64,000 bases of DNA. Origin: Methylobacterium sp. NEAU K. GTDB lineage: Bacteria > Pseudomonadota > Alphaproteobacteria > Rhizobiales > Beijerinckiaceae. Positions 1 through 8,069 of the stretch are shown here, piece by piece. How positions within the stretch are numbered: the stretch's first letter is position 1; each line of letters opens with the position of its first letter. Below the pieces are notes generated by a model. That model saw only the letters and a program-made list of their open reading frames with translations. It was not told the origin of the DNA and did not search any database. The DNA lies in NCBI RefSeq assembly GCF_030700285.1, contig NZ_JAUYZJ010000008.1, positions 62,001-126,000 on the forward strand. The letters are read 5' to 3'. Both the position numbers and the translations under genes were made by a program.

Positions 1-54
1 CTGCGAGCGCTGGTGGTGCCCTTCCATAATCGGTCAAGACCGCAGCTTCGGAGA

Positions 55-1185
55 TCAGTCTGGCAAGAGGTGCGGGATGGCCTTCCTCACTCTGGTGAAT
101 CCTCGGGTGGACAGCGGCCAAGTCACCTCGTCCCATGCGCGTCTGATGCGCAGGCAATCGGCAGGCAATGCATCCGCCGAAGGACCGACGGGCGCCCATG
201 CCGTGACGGTCGGACGATCGCCGGACCAGTCGCCTGTGGCCATTCCCGCCTCGCAACCGAAATGCGTCCCTGCCCGTTCCAAGGCATCCGCCATCGCTGC
301 CGCGTCGGCCGCCCGCACCCGATCCGACGCACCGCTGGCGTGGGCGAGCAGGCCGCCGACGCGGACGACCCGTGCTCCGCTCAACGGCCAGCTCTCAGGG
401 TGGAGGTCGTCGAGGTGCAGCAGCAGGACGACGTCGCCTTGCGAAGCCGTATCCGCTGACGGCAAGCCGACCTCTCGCGGCGGCATCGCCTCGTCGAGTG
501 GGTCGGGGTATTCGTTGAGGCCGGCGGGATCGAAGCGACCGTCCGTATACCGTCTGATGTTCTCGGCGCGGGCGACGTAGTGTTTGCCACGGGTGTGCAA
601 GCCAGCCACCCAGCGCCAGGACAGCGTGTTGCTCGCCGGATCGCCGTCGAGCAGGTGGCGCATGAAGAAATCGGCGCCGAGCGCCCAGGGCAGGCGCAGC
701 GTGAAGATCCAGATCGAGGCGAACCACATCCGCGCATGGTTGTGCAGCCAGCCCGTCCCGACCAGCTCGCGTGCCCAATCGTCGAAGCCGTCGATGCCGG
801 TTTGGCCCTCGACCGCGGTCTCGTAGGTCCGGCGCAGCCCTGGCTCGGCAGCGATCCGCTCCCGGCCCGCCGCAGCGCGTGCGAGATAATCCGTCCAAAC
901 GGCGGGGTGGGTCTCCAAGTGGCCCTTGAAGTAGGTCCGCCAGAACACCTCGGACACGAACTTCTCGGCCCCCCCGTCGCCGAACGCGTTGTCGGCGGCG
1001 GAGACCACCTCGGCCTCCGTGATCAGGCGCCGGCGCAGGTAGGGCGAGAGTGCCGACGTGGTCGGCCCGACGTGGGGACCGCGGTCGGTGTTGCGGGCAG
1101 CGGCGTAATTGGTGCCGGCTCCTGCGAGGAAGGCCGTTAGGCGGTCGAGCCCGGCGTCGCGGGTCATGGGGAAGGTGCGATCCAT
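55..1185 (-). CDS. Photolyase/cryptochrome-type FAD-binding protein lacking the usual N-terminal domain
   Basis: 376 aa. Residues about 143-220 carry the FAD-binding signature of the DNA photolyase/cryptochrome family (TGWLHNHARMW, then DGDPASNTLSWRWVAGL, then ARAENIRRY). The family repairs UV-damaged DNA or senses blue light through FAD. Standard photolyases start with an alpha/beta antenna domain of about 130 aa; this protein begins almost directly in the helical FAD domain. Its last ~130 residues instead look alpha/beta-like (VVLLLHLDDLHPES, then RVVRVGGLLAH). Start is the ATG at 1185; an in-frame ATG at 1167 is an alternative. FAD binding is well supported. Whether it repairs DNA, and which lesion, cannot be told from sequence. 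Confidence 0.85.
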   Translation of the reverse strand: MDRTFPMTRDAGLDRLTAFLAGAGTNYAAARNTDRGPHVGPTTSALSPYLRRRLITEAEVVSAADNAFGDGGAEKFVSEVFWRTYFKGHLETHPAVWTDYLARAAAGRERIAAEPGLRRTYETAVEGQTGIDGFDDWARELVGTGWLHNHARMWFASIWIFTLRLPWALGADFFMRHLLDGDPASNTLSWRWVAGLHTRGKHYVARAENIRRYTDGRFDPAGLNEYPDPLDEAMPPREVGLPSADTASQGDVVLLLHLDDLHPESWPLSGARVVRVGGLLAHASGASDRVRAADAAAMADALERAGTHFGCEAGMATGDWSGDRPTVTAWAPVGPSADALPADCLRIRRAWDEVTWPLSTRGFTRVRKAIPHLLPD

Positions 1186-1250
1186 GCCGCAGAGCTAGCG
1201 GACGGTTTGAGCGGTGCGGATGCGACCTATTCCCCGAGCGTCGGCGATAG

Positions 1251-1403
1251 GTCCCGCGGGGCACGGTCTACAACCGCTTCAACCGCTGGTCCCGGCGCGG
1301 CTTCTGGAAAGCGATGTCGGCCGTCCTCGCCTCCTTCGACAAGCTCAGTTTGAACTCGGACCACCTCGTGGGGACCGATCATCGCCACGCCCCAGATCAA
1401 TAG
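1251..1403 (+). pseudogene. IS5-family transposase remnant
   Basis: This frame opens after a stop at 1248 and encodes TVYNRFNRWSRRGFWKAM, the hallmark YNRFxRW segment of the N-terminal part of IS5-family (IS427-like) transposases. It then loses similarity and ends at a TAG at 1401-1403. Nothing resembling the DDE catalytic part follows. It is a short decayed scrap, too small to function, but it shows past insertion activity beside the IS3 element found about 5 kb away. Identification rests on motif recognition only. Confidence 0.5.
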
Positions 1404-2182
1404 TCGGCCTTCAGCGAGACGTAGAAACTGTAGCTCGCTCCTGGACCCGTGTGACCGAAGAGTGGTCCTCCCGCCGCCAGCAGGGACCAATGATCGAACA
1501 GCTTGTATGTCAGCCCGAGGTTGATGCCAGTCAAAGGCGCGGTGCTGACGGCGGCGGAAGTCTGATGATAGACTTCCACACCGAGACTAAGCTGATCGGT
1601 GATCGTTCGCTGCAACACGGCACCGCCGAGCCAATAGTTGTGCTGGTTCAGGCCTGGGTTGATCGTATAGCCGCCCCCGCCAAACAGCGACCAGTCACCA
1701 AAATCCTTCTCTGCCCAAACGGGCAGAAACACCTCCAGCCGGCCGGATCCGAACGTACGATTGGCGGTCGGCAGGAACAGACGCGGGAAGAAGGCCACGT
1801 CCGGCGTGATGTCACCCTCGGCCTGGTGCAGGAATCTGTATTTCGCCGCGAGCTCGATGTCGCCAACTCCGACATTACTGGTTGGCCCATGCTCGAAATC
1901 TGCCGGGATGACCGCCGTAAGCTGAAGATCTTTATAGGCTCCGTAGTTGATATCCATGCCCGCCTGACCGGCGGTGACACCGAAGGTGCGTGTCCCCATG
2001 CCGAAATGATAGATCTCCCAATGCCCCGTATCGGTCGGCTCCGGATCATCGGTGATGTACGGGGGACCAGCCTGCACAGGGAGTGAGGTGGCGAGCAGAA
2101 GCACGAGCGCGGTCAGTGGGAGGACCGCCGCACATCTCAGGCTCAGGCAATCCTCAAAATATCGCGCATCGCTCGCATACAT
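1397..2182 (-). CDS. Outer-membrane beta-barrel protein, MetA-pathway-of-phenol-degradation-like (transporter-type)
   Basis: 261 aa from the ATG at 2182, which gives a clean signal peptide (residues ~12-36, ending VQAGPP) followed by ITDDPEPTDTGHWEIY, typical of the MetA_deg/transporter outer-membrane family. The remainder alternates short amphipathic strands and ends on an aromatic residue (LKADY), as beta-barrels do. The open frame extends upstream to 2302, but that would overlap the kinase gene whose stop is at 2194-2196. The chosen start leaves an 11-bp gap, so it is probably the last gene of the response regulator-kinase-barrel operon. Substrate unknown. Confidence 0.75.
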   Translation of the reverse strand: MYASDARYFEDCLSLRCAAVLPLTALVLLLATSLPVQAGPPYITDDPEPTDTGHWEIYHFGMGTRTFGVTAGQAGMDINYGAYKDLQLTAVIPADFEHGPTSNVGVGDIELAAKYRFLHQAEGDITPDVAFFPRLFLPTANRTFGSGRLEVFLPVWAEKDFGDWSLFGGGGYTINPGLNQHNYWLGGAVLQRTITDQLSLGVEVYHQTSAAVSTAPLTGINLGLTYKLFDHWSLLAAGGPLFGHTGPGASYSFYVSLKADY

Positions 2183-2193
2183 CGCGGCCAAGA

Positions 2194-3699
2194 TCAGGTG
2201 TGGTGCATCATGGCAGGATCGAGGCTTGATCCCGAAACCGAGGTACCCGAGCTCCCCAGCGGCGCGGTCTGGCCCGTCGTCGCCTCCACGTGCAGCCTCC
2301 ATGGGAAGGCTATGGTCACCCGCAGGCCCGGCTCCGGATCGGAGAGCCGAAGGGCAGCGCCGTGAAGCTTGGCAATCGCCGCAACCAGGCTCAGTCCCAG
2401 GCCGTTGCCCGGTGTCGTGCGGCTCCGCTCTAGCCGGTAGAACCGGCGCAGCACCTTGTCGCGCTCGGCGGCTGGGATTCCCGGACCGTCATCGGCCACC
2501 TCGATGGCCGGCCCACGCTCGGCTCGACCGGGCCTCAGGAGGCTGACCCGGATCTCGGTACCCAGCGGCGTGTGAGCCAGCGCATTCTCGATGAGATTGG
2601 CCAAGAGCTGGGCCAGCAGTTCGCGATCACCGTCGATGACGATTCCCGGCGCGACCGCGCACGTGAGAATACGGCCACCCTCCTCGACGTCAGGCGCGTA
2701 GGCCTCGAAGAGCGTCGTGACCACCTCGGTCAGATCGACCGGTCGGAACGTCACGCGTTGGTTGCCGGCCTCGACTTGAGAAATGCGCAGCAGCGCAGAG
2801 AAGGTCGCAAGCAGGCCGTCCGCCTCGTCGATCGCACGCTCGACCGCAACCGCGTAGTCTTGGGTCGTCGCCGGATGGATCCGCGTACGTTCCAGGTTCT
2901 GGCGCAGGCGCGACAGCGGCGTGCGCAGGTCGTGGGCGATGTCGTTGGAAACCTGCTGCAGGCTGTCCATCAGCTGCATGATGCGGTCGAGCATCGCGTT
3001 CAGGCTCGTGGCCAAGCGATCGAACTCGTCGCCGGCCCCGGTCGGCTCGATCCGCCGCGTCATATCGCCGGCAATGATCGCCTCGGCCGTGCGGGTCACA
3101 GCCTCGACGCGCCACAAGACGCCCTTCGTCAACAGGAAGCCGGCGACCAAGCCGAGGAGCACGGAAATGCCGAGCACGATCGTGAAGGCGTTCGCAACGA
3201 CGTCTTCCACGTCGTCGACGCTGCCGAGGTCATCGGCAACGACAAGGGTCGTCCCGTCGGTGAGAGATCGAAGGTTCAGCAGGAACCTATCGGATCCTGT
3301 GAGCCGGATTTCTGCCAGGGTGCTCGCTCCAGCGGCCGGAACGGAAGCCGCGGCGCGCGCGACGAGGTGCTCGCCGGCGACGCGCTGACCGTCCCGTCCA
3401 AGGAGCGCATAGTGCAGGCGGCTCTCCCCGCTGGCGGTCTGCGCGTCGATCAGCTTGCGAAACGCATCGCTGCCGTACTGTCGGAACTCGTCGAGCAGCT
3501 CGGCCGCCTCGCCCTCGACCCGCTGGCCGGCCTGGAGCTTGAGCGCGCGCGTGACCAGCGCCTCTGCGGTGACGCCGACCGCGGCCACTGAGATCACGAA
3601 GACCACGGTATGCAGCAGCGCGAAGCGGACCCCGCTGCCGCGCAGGATGTTAAATCGACGGCCCACGAAGGCAATATCCCGAGCCGCGCACCGTCTCAA
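2194..3699 (-). CDS. Membrane sensor histidine kinase (HAMP, HisKA, HATPase)
   Basis: 501 aa. An N-terminal membrane helix (FALLHTVVFVISVAAVGVTAE, broken here for length into a span at ~25-45) is followed by a periplasmic sensor to ~165, a second membrane helix (~170-190), a HAMP linker, a HisKA box with the phospho-acceptor His (SNDIAHDLRTPLSRL) and an HATPase domain (LLANLIENALAH; DDGPGIP; GLGLSLVAAIAKLHG). It presumably phosphorylates the response regulator encoded just upstream. The start overlaps the regulator's 3' end by about 50 bp; no better ATG lies downstream, so overlap or a rarer start codon is possible. Stimulus unknown. Confidence 0.88.
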   Translation of the reverse strand: MRRCAARDIAFVGRRFNILRGSGVRFALLHTVVFVISVAAVGVTAEALVTRALKLQAGQRVEGEAAELLDEFRQYGSDAFRKLIDAQTASGESRLHYALLGRDGQRVAGEHLVARAAASVPAAGASTLAEIRLTGSDRFLLNLRSLTDGTTLVVADDLGSVDDVEDVVANAFTIVLGISVLLGLVAGFLLTKGVLWRVEAVTRTAEAIIAGDMTRRIEPTGAGDEFDRLATSLNAMLDRIMQLMDSLQQVSNDIAHDLRTPLSRLRQNLERTRIHPATTQDYAVAVERAIDEADGLLATFSALLRISQVEAGNQRVTFRPVDLTEVVTTLFEAYAPDVEEGGRILTCAVAPGIVIDGDRELLAQLLANLIENALAHTPLGTEIRVSLLRPGRAERGPAIEVADDGPGIPAAERDKVLRRFYRLERSRTTPGNGLGLSLVAAIAKLHGAALRLSDPEPGLRVTIAFPWRLHVEATTGQTAPLGSSGTSVSGSSLDPAMMHHT

Positions 3700-4330
3700 T
3701 CAGCTCGCAGCCGAAGCCCCGGTCCATCTTCGAGCGCAGGCGGCTCACGTGCGTCTCGACGATATTGGTCTTGGGGTCGAAGTGAAACTCCCAGACATTT
3801 TCAAGCAGCATGGTGCGTGTGACGACGCGGTCGGCGTTGCGCATCAGGAACTCCAGCAGTCGAAATTCGCGCGGCTGCAACTCGACCGTGCGCGCGCTGC
3901 GTCGCACCTTGCGGCCGATCAGGTCCATCTCGAGATCGCCCACGCGCAAAACCGTCTCGACCTGCGCGAACGGTCGGCGACGACCGAGCGCGTGAACCCG
4001 TGCCAACAACTCTGCGAACGCGAACGGCTTGGTCAGGTAGTCGTCGCCGCCGGCCTCAAGTCCTTCGACGCGCTGTCCAACCCCCGACATCGTGGTGAGG
4101 AACAGGACCGGCGTCTGAACGCCCGCCGCCCGCAAGGTCTTCACTGCGCCGAGACCGTCCAGCCCAGGCAGCATGCGGTCGACGATCATGACATCGTAGG
4201 CTTCACCGGCCGCGAGAAAGAGGCCGTCGCGTCCGTTGCCGGCGAGATCGACGATGTGGCCGTGCTCTCGCAGACCCTGGCCCACGTAATCGGCCGTCTC
4301 TGCGTCATCTTCAATCAGCAAGACCTTCAT
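3650..4330 (-). CDS. OmpR-family response regulator
   Basis: 226 aa. The receiver domain starts MKVLLIEDDAETADYVG (acidic pocket EDD), with the phospho-acceptor Asp in MIVDRMLPG and the conserved Lys in DDYLTKPF. A winged-helix DNA-binding domain follows (LQPREFRLLEFLMRN; VETHVSRLRSKMD; IETVRGSGYCL). The ATG at 4330 places the receiver at the N terminus; the open frame runs to 4456 but the extra 42 residues do not fit the family. It is the first gene of an apparent regulator-kinase-barrel operon and resembles the QseB/CzcR branch. A 12-bp palindrome lies in the divergent upstream region. Confidence 0.9.
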   Translation of the reverse strand: MKVLLIEDDAETADYVGQGLREHGHIVDLAGNGRDGLFLAAGEAYDVMIVDRMLPGLDGLGAVKTLRAAGVQTPVLFLTTMSGVGQRVEGLEAGGDDYLTKPFAFAELLARVHALGRRRPFAQVETVLRVGDLEMDLIGRKVRRSARTVELQPREFRLLEFLMRNADRVVTRTMLLENVWEFHFDPKTNIVETHVSRLRSKMDRGFGCELIETVRGSGYCLRGPSI

Positions 4331-4458
4331 CGGACGCGGATGCTTCCCGGATCGTGCATGCGGTAAGCGGCCGATCATAGCCGCGTTCGCTGACCGGCGA
4401 ACCATACGATCTCGTAACGTCGACCCTTTGAGCCGGATCGCGCCAGTCAGGTCCAAGC

Positions 4459-4490
4459 GCCGGATCTATACCGATCTGTATAGATCCGGC
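4459..4490. promoter_or_regulatory. 12-bp perfect inverted repeat, possible operator
   Basis: GCCGGATCTATA (4459-4470) is mirrored exactly by TATAGATCCGGC (4479-4490) across an 8-bp spacer. It lies in the 265-bp divergent gap between the response regulator start (4330) and the gene starting at 4596. There is no U-tract on either side, so it does not look like an intrinsic terminator. A dimeric repressor or activator site is the simplest reading. OmpR-type regulators usually bind direct repeats, so the ligand is not obviously the neighbouring regulator. Confidence 0.45.
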
Positions 4491-4595
4491 CACCGATCCT
4501 CGATGTGCGTTGGCCGAGAAGCGAGCCCGCAACCTCCAGGGTTCGGTCCCCGTGCGCTGTCCCTTGGAATACGTCCCCGCGGCAACGGGATCGCG

Positions 4596-4979
4596 ATGAC
4601 GGATACAGACGATGGAAGCTTCGCTCTCAATGTGGCGCATTCCGAGGCCGCGCGTCTGTGGCTGGACCGCACGATGCGGTACCTCCGCTGGGGGCGGATC
4701 TATGGCGGCTGCACCGACGGGGATCTGACCGCGCTCTGGATCACAGCGATGTGCAGTTGGGCCGCAAGACCCGCCGAACGCCCGCTCGCCATCGATGAGG
4801 CCGAGGCGGAATTCGCGTTGCTCGATCGAGAGCCACCCTACGCGTTCGCCCGCGATGAGATCGGACACGTGGCAGCGCGAACCATGGCCGACCTCGCGGA
4901 CATGGCGGCGGCTGAGCGATGCGCGGCCGGGGAGCGGATCCTAGACCTCTACCGCGATGAGGTAGCGAGGAAGAACTGA
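4596..4979 (+). CDS. Hypothetical protein, 127 aa
   Basis: The protein starts MTDTDDGSFALNVAHSEAA and is rich in Ala, Glu and Trp/Tyr, with no signal peptide or membrane helix. The ATG at 4596 is preceded by a weak GGGA; the frame is open upstream to 4428, but that stretch is Arg/Pro-rich and looks non-coding. It is divergent from the response regulator and precedes the COG4705 gene by 62 bp in the same direction, so it could head that operon. I do not recognise a family. Confidence 0.55.
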   Translation: MTDTDDGSFALNVAHSEAARLWLDRTMRYLRWGRIYGGCTDGDLTALWITAMCSWAARPAERPLAIDEAEAEFALLDREPPYAFARDEIGHVAARTMADLADMAAAERCAAGERILDLYRDEVARKN

Positions 4980-5041
4980 CGCTGCCTTGAAGCATTTTGC
5001 GCCGTCAAGAACACAGCCCCGACAAGCCGAAAGACGGAGCG

Positions 5042-5818
5042 ATGACAGACAGCCGAGAAGATACTTTGAGCAAGGTCCCCGAAGTCACCCTCGGCTTTTG
5101 GCTCATCAAGATTCTGGCGACCACGCTCGGAGAGACGGGGGGCGATACCGTCACCATGACCCTCGACTGGGGCTACCTCGCCGGGACCGCTCTATTCGCC
5201 CTGCTGCTCATCGGCCTGGTCGTCGCCCAGATCCGGGCCAAGCGGTTCCACCCGGCCCTGTACTGGGCCACCATCGTCGCCTCGACCACCTTCGGCACGA
5301 CCATGGCCGATTTCGCCGACCGCTCAATCGGCATTGGCTACACGGGCGGCTCGACCCTGCTGTTGGCCTGCCTCGCCGGGGTACTCGGGCTTTGGTACCG
5401 GATGGAGGGCACAGTCTCGGTGAACACGGTCTCGACCCCGCGGGTCGAAGCATTCTACTGGGCGGCCATTACCTTCTCGCAGACGCTGGGCACCGCGCTC
5501 GGGGACTGGCTCGCCGACACTGGCGGCCTCGGCTACGAGGGCGGTGCCCTCGTCTTCGCGGCGGCCCTCGCTGTGGTCATCCTCCTTTACTACCGGACAC
5601 AGATCTCTCGGGTCGGCCTGTTCTGGGCGGCGATCATCCTCACGCGCCCACTTGGAGCGACGGTGGGCGACTTCCTCGACAAGCCGGTCAGCGACGGTGG
5701 CCTGCATTTGAGCCGGCCGCTCGCCTCGGCGGTGATCGCGGCCTTCATCGTCGCCCTGATCGTCCTGCTGCCGCAGCGCGCAGGCCGCCATCCTGGAGCG
5801 GAGCCGACGCGCTCGTGA
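5042..5818 (+). CDS. COG4705/DUF347-type integral membrane protein
   Basis: 258 aa with about seven to eight hydrophobic segments. Four recurring blocks carry the same pattern of a conserved T/TxG with a D or E (ATTLGETGGDT; STTFGTTMADF; SQTLGTALGDW; TRPLGATVGDF). That internal repetition is the signature of the COG4705 'membrane-anchored protein' group. The ATG at 5042 is preceded by GGAG, so the longer upstream reading is unnecessary. Its stop TGA overlaps the GTG start of the PAP2 phosphatase, so the two are co-translated. Function in the family is unknown; it is often found near two-component systems, as here. Confidence 0.75.
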   Translation: MTDSREDTLSKVPEVTLGFWLIKILATTLGETGGDTVTMTLDWGYLAGTALFALLLIGLVVAQIRAKRFHPALYWATIVASTTFGTTMADFADRSIGIGYTGGSTLLLACLAGVLGLWYRMEGTVSVNTVSTPRVEAFYWAAITFSQTLGTALGDWLADTGGLGYEGGALVFAAALAVVILLYYRTQISRVGLFWAAIILTRPLGATVGDFLDKPVSDGGLHLSRPLASAVIAAFIVALIVLLPQRAGRHPGAEPTRS

Positions 5819-6540
5819 CAGATCCAGAAGCCACAGACCCGTCGCCCCCGGCTGACCGTGACGACGCAAGGCCCGAACAGCTCTGGCTGGCCGGGCTGTT
5901 CCTGAGCGCCGCCCTGCTCCTGCTGTTTGGCTGGCTGGCGGAGGAGGTCTCGGAGGGCGATACACAGGCCTTCGACCGGCGGATCATCCTGCTCTTCCGC
6001 CATGCCGGTGACCCCGCGAACCTCTTGGGGCCACCATGGCTACCATCGATGCTGCGTGATCTGACGAGCCTGGGCAGCACCGTGATCCTCGGCCTCACGC
6101 TCGCCCTCGTCCTCGGCTACCTCGCCATAACCCGAAAGCGCATGGCGATGCTGTTCGTCTTCGCATCCGTCGTGACGGGCCAGGTCCTCTCGACTGGGTT
6201 GAAGCTGCTTTTCGAGAGACCGCGACCTGACCTAATCCCGAACGCGCCGGAGGTATTCACAGCGAGCTTCCCGAGTGGCCACGCCATGCTGTCGGCGGTC
6301 ACCTACCTGACCCTTGCCGCGCTGTTGACGCGTATCGAGACACGATGCCGGATCCAGCACTACTTCATGGCAGCGGGGATCCTTCTCACGGTCCTCCTCG
6401 GCGTCAGCCGGGTCGCTCTCGGCGTCCATTGGCCGACCGATGTTGCGGCTGGGTGGTGTGCGGGTGCGGCTTGGGCCACCCTATGCGCACTGATCGCCGC
6501 GAGGCTCGCCAGGGCCAGAGACATCGAGCGACTTCCGTGA
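5815..6540 (+). CDS. PAP2-family membrane phosphatase
   Basis: 241 aa, starting at a GTG that overlaps the preceding stop (GTGA). All three parts of the phosphatidic acid phosphatase signature are present: KLLFERPRP, FPSGHAM, and SRVALGVHWPTDVAAG with the nucleophile-activating His. Six hydrophobic spans are visible. Such enzymes dephosphorylate lipid phosphates such as phosphatidic acid or undecaprenyl pyrophosphate at the membrane. Coupling to a COG4705 protein suggests a shared envelope role, but the substrate cannot be read from sequence. Confidence 0.88.
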   Translation: MTDPEATDPSPPADRDDARPEQLWLAGLFLSAALLLLFGWLAEEVSEGDTQAFDRRIILLFRHAGDPANLLGPPWLPSMLRDLTSLGSTVILGLTLALVLGYLAITRKRMAMLFVFASVVTGQVLSTGLKLLFERPRPDLIPNAPEVFTASFPSGHAMLSAVTYLTLAALLTRIETRCRIQHYFMAAGILLTVLLGVSRVALGVHWPTDVAAGWCAGAAWATLCALIAARLARARDIERLP

Positions 6541-6693
6541 GTTCGAAGGTCGTTCCGGCAGCGTGTTCTTCACGGCAGGCGACGGACGGATCTCCTGACC
6601 GACGTCCGTTACGTGACAGGCGCGGGTACGACAGGTGGAACACGCAGTCGCCGGTCAGCCTTTGCTGGGCCGACGTTCTGGGATTGTTTCGGT

Positions 6694-7569
6694 TTAGTGG
6701 AGAGCGGTTTGGTTGGCGCTGCGCTTCTCGAACTGGAGGGGGCTGACGAAGCCGAGCGCGGAATGGGGCCGGCGGGGATTGTAAAAGCCGTCGATGTAGC
6801 GGGCCAGAGCCTCGGTCGCGTCAGCCCGCGTTTGGAAGGCGGTACGCCAAATGAGTTCGCTCTTCACCGTCTTGAAGAACGTTTCGACCATCTCGTTATC
6901 GTAGCAATTACCCTTACCGGACATCGAGATCACGATGTCATGTCGTCGTAGTTCGGCTTAATAATCCTTAGAGCAACACTGAGTGCCGCGGTCAGAATGA
7001 TGGAGTAGTCCAGCCGCTGATCTTCGCATGACCACAGCTCGCTGCAAATCGGTCAGAGCCAGCTCCTTGTGCAGCCGGTCTCCGGTCGCCCAGCCGACGA
7101 CCCGCCGAGCGTAGAGGTCGATCACCACCGCCAGATACAGCCAGCCCTCCCGCGTCCAGATATAGGACAGATCGGCGCCCCACTTCTCATCGGGCGCGGC
7201 GGCGGTGAAGTCCTGATCGAGCCGGTTGGGGGCGACCGGGAAGGCATGCTGGCTGTCGGTCGTGCGCCGGAAGCGCCGGGGCTGACGGGCCCTGAGCCCG
7301 TTCTCCCGCATCAGCCGCACCACACGCCGCCGCCCCGCCACAAGGCCCTGCTCGCGCAACTCGTGCGTCATGCGCGGGCTGCCATACGTCTCGTGTGAGA
7401 GCGAGGAGGCGGAGCGGACATGGGCGAGCAGGACCAGATCCTCGCGCTGACGGCGGGAAGCGGGCCGGTCCTTCCAGGCGAAGTAACCGCTCGGGCTGAC
7501 GTCGAGGACCTTGCACGGACGCTGGACGGGGAACTCTCTTTTCGCCGCGTCGATGAGCTGGAACCTCAT
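6694..7569 (-). pseudogene. IS3-family transposase OrfB with an in-frame TAA
   Basis: The frame reads as a full-length ~291-codon IS3 integrase-type transposase if one codon is ignored. The TAA at 6958-6960 follows HHSDRGTQCCSKDY; the frame then continues without shift through AELRRHDIVISMSGKGNCYDNEMVETFFKTV to the natural stop at 6694-6696. The catalytic set is D (GADLSYIW), D (HHSDRG) and E (NEMVETFF), with exactly 35 codons between the second D and E only when the stop is counted. The 203-aa product therefore lacks the catalytic Glu. The ATG at 7569 overlaps the orfA stop (ATGA). A single substitution from a sense codon is the simplest cause. Confidence 0.85.
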
Positions 7570-7862
7570 CGACGTCCCTCGTTGACGAAAAAAGCCGTAG
7601 CCCGCTTCAGGATCTCACGCTCCTGGCACAGCACCTCGTTCTCGCGCCGCAGACGCTTCAACGCGGCTGCCATGTCCTCCTGCCGGTCGGCTGGCGGCGC
7701 GTCCATCTCGCGATCGCGCCGGCCGTCGATCCAGTTGCGCAAGGTCGAAAGCCCAACCCCGAGATCGGCGCCGATTTCGCGGCGGGAGCGGCCACTCGTC
7801 TCGGCGAGCCGGACCGCCTCCGCGCGAAACTCAGGTGTGACCTGCTTCTTGGGTTCTGCCAT
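7566..7862 (-). CDS. IS3-family transposase OrfA
   Basis: 98 aa. An N-terminal helix-turn-helix (VTPEFRAEAVRLAETSGRSR, then IGADLGVGLSTLRNWI) is followed by a leucine-zipper-like coiled coil (LKRLRRENEVLCQEREILKRA), the standard OrfA architecture for binding the element ends. It ends NEGRR and overlaps orfB by ATGA in the -1 frame. A slippery run near its 3' end could produce an OrfAB fusion. The frame itself is intact. Confidence 0.88.
   Translation of the reverse strand: MAEPKKQVTPEFRAEAVRLAETSGRSRREIGADLGVGLSTLRNWIDGRRDREMDAPPADRQEDMAAALKRLRRENEVLCQEREILKRATAFFVNEGRR
7587..7593 (-). other. Possible -1 ribosomal frameshift heptamer (T TTT TTC) of the IS3 element
   Basis: On the minus strand six T followed by C are read in the orfA frame as (GC)T TTT TTC, matching the X XXY YYZ slippery pattern. 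orfB is in the -1 frame relative to orfA and is open back to this point (reading F F R Q R G T S M), so slippage here would give the OrfAB fusion normally needed by IS3 elements. I did not look for a downstream stimulatory pseudoknot in detail. Confidence 0.5.
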
Positions 7863-8069
7863 CGGTGGCCCCCTCCTTCATGGAAAGAGCTCTCCACTTC
7901 TCCGAGGTAAGTCCATTGAGAGAGGTGTGTGCGTCCGCGTTGACCGCAGGACGTCGATCGCTCGGTTCAGGCGGAATGTCTGCCCACCGGCAACTAACCA
8001 AGCTCGGCGCATACGCGACGGAATAAGTATGACGCTGACGGCCGTAAACCGGCTCAGTTCGATGCGCGC

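Larger units (their letters stand above)
6694..7898 (-). mobile_element. IS3-family insertion sequence, about 1.2 kb, probably inactivated
   Basis: Two overlapping transposase frames lie between terminal inverted repeats: AGTGGAGAGC at 6696-6705 and its reverse complement at 7889-7898. The exact outer base is uncertain by about 2 bp, and the orfB stop falls on the left boundary. No 3-4 bp target duplication is visible at either boundary choice (flanks TAG/CTT or TTT/TCT). This suggests old insertion, a rearranged end or misplaced boundaries. orfB is interrupted by one in-frame stop, so autonomous transposition is unlikely unless the stop is suppressed. Confidence 0.85.
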
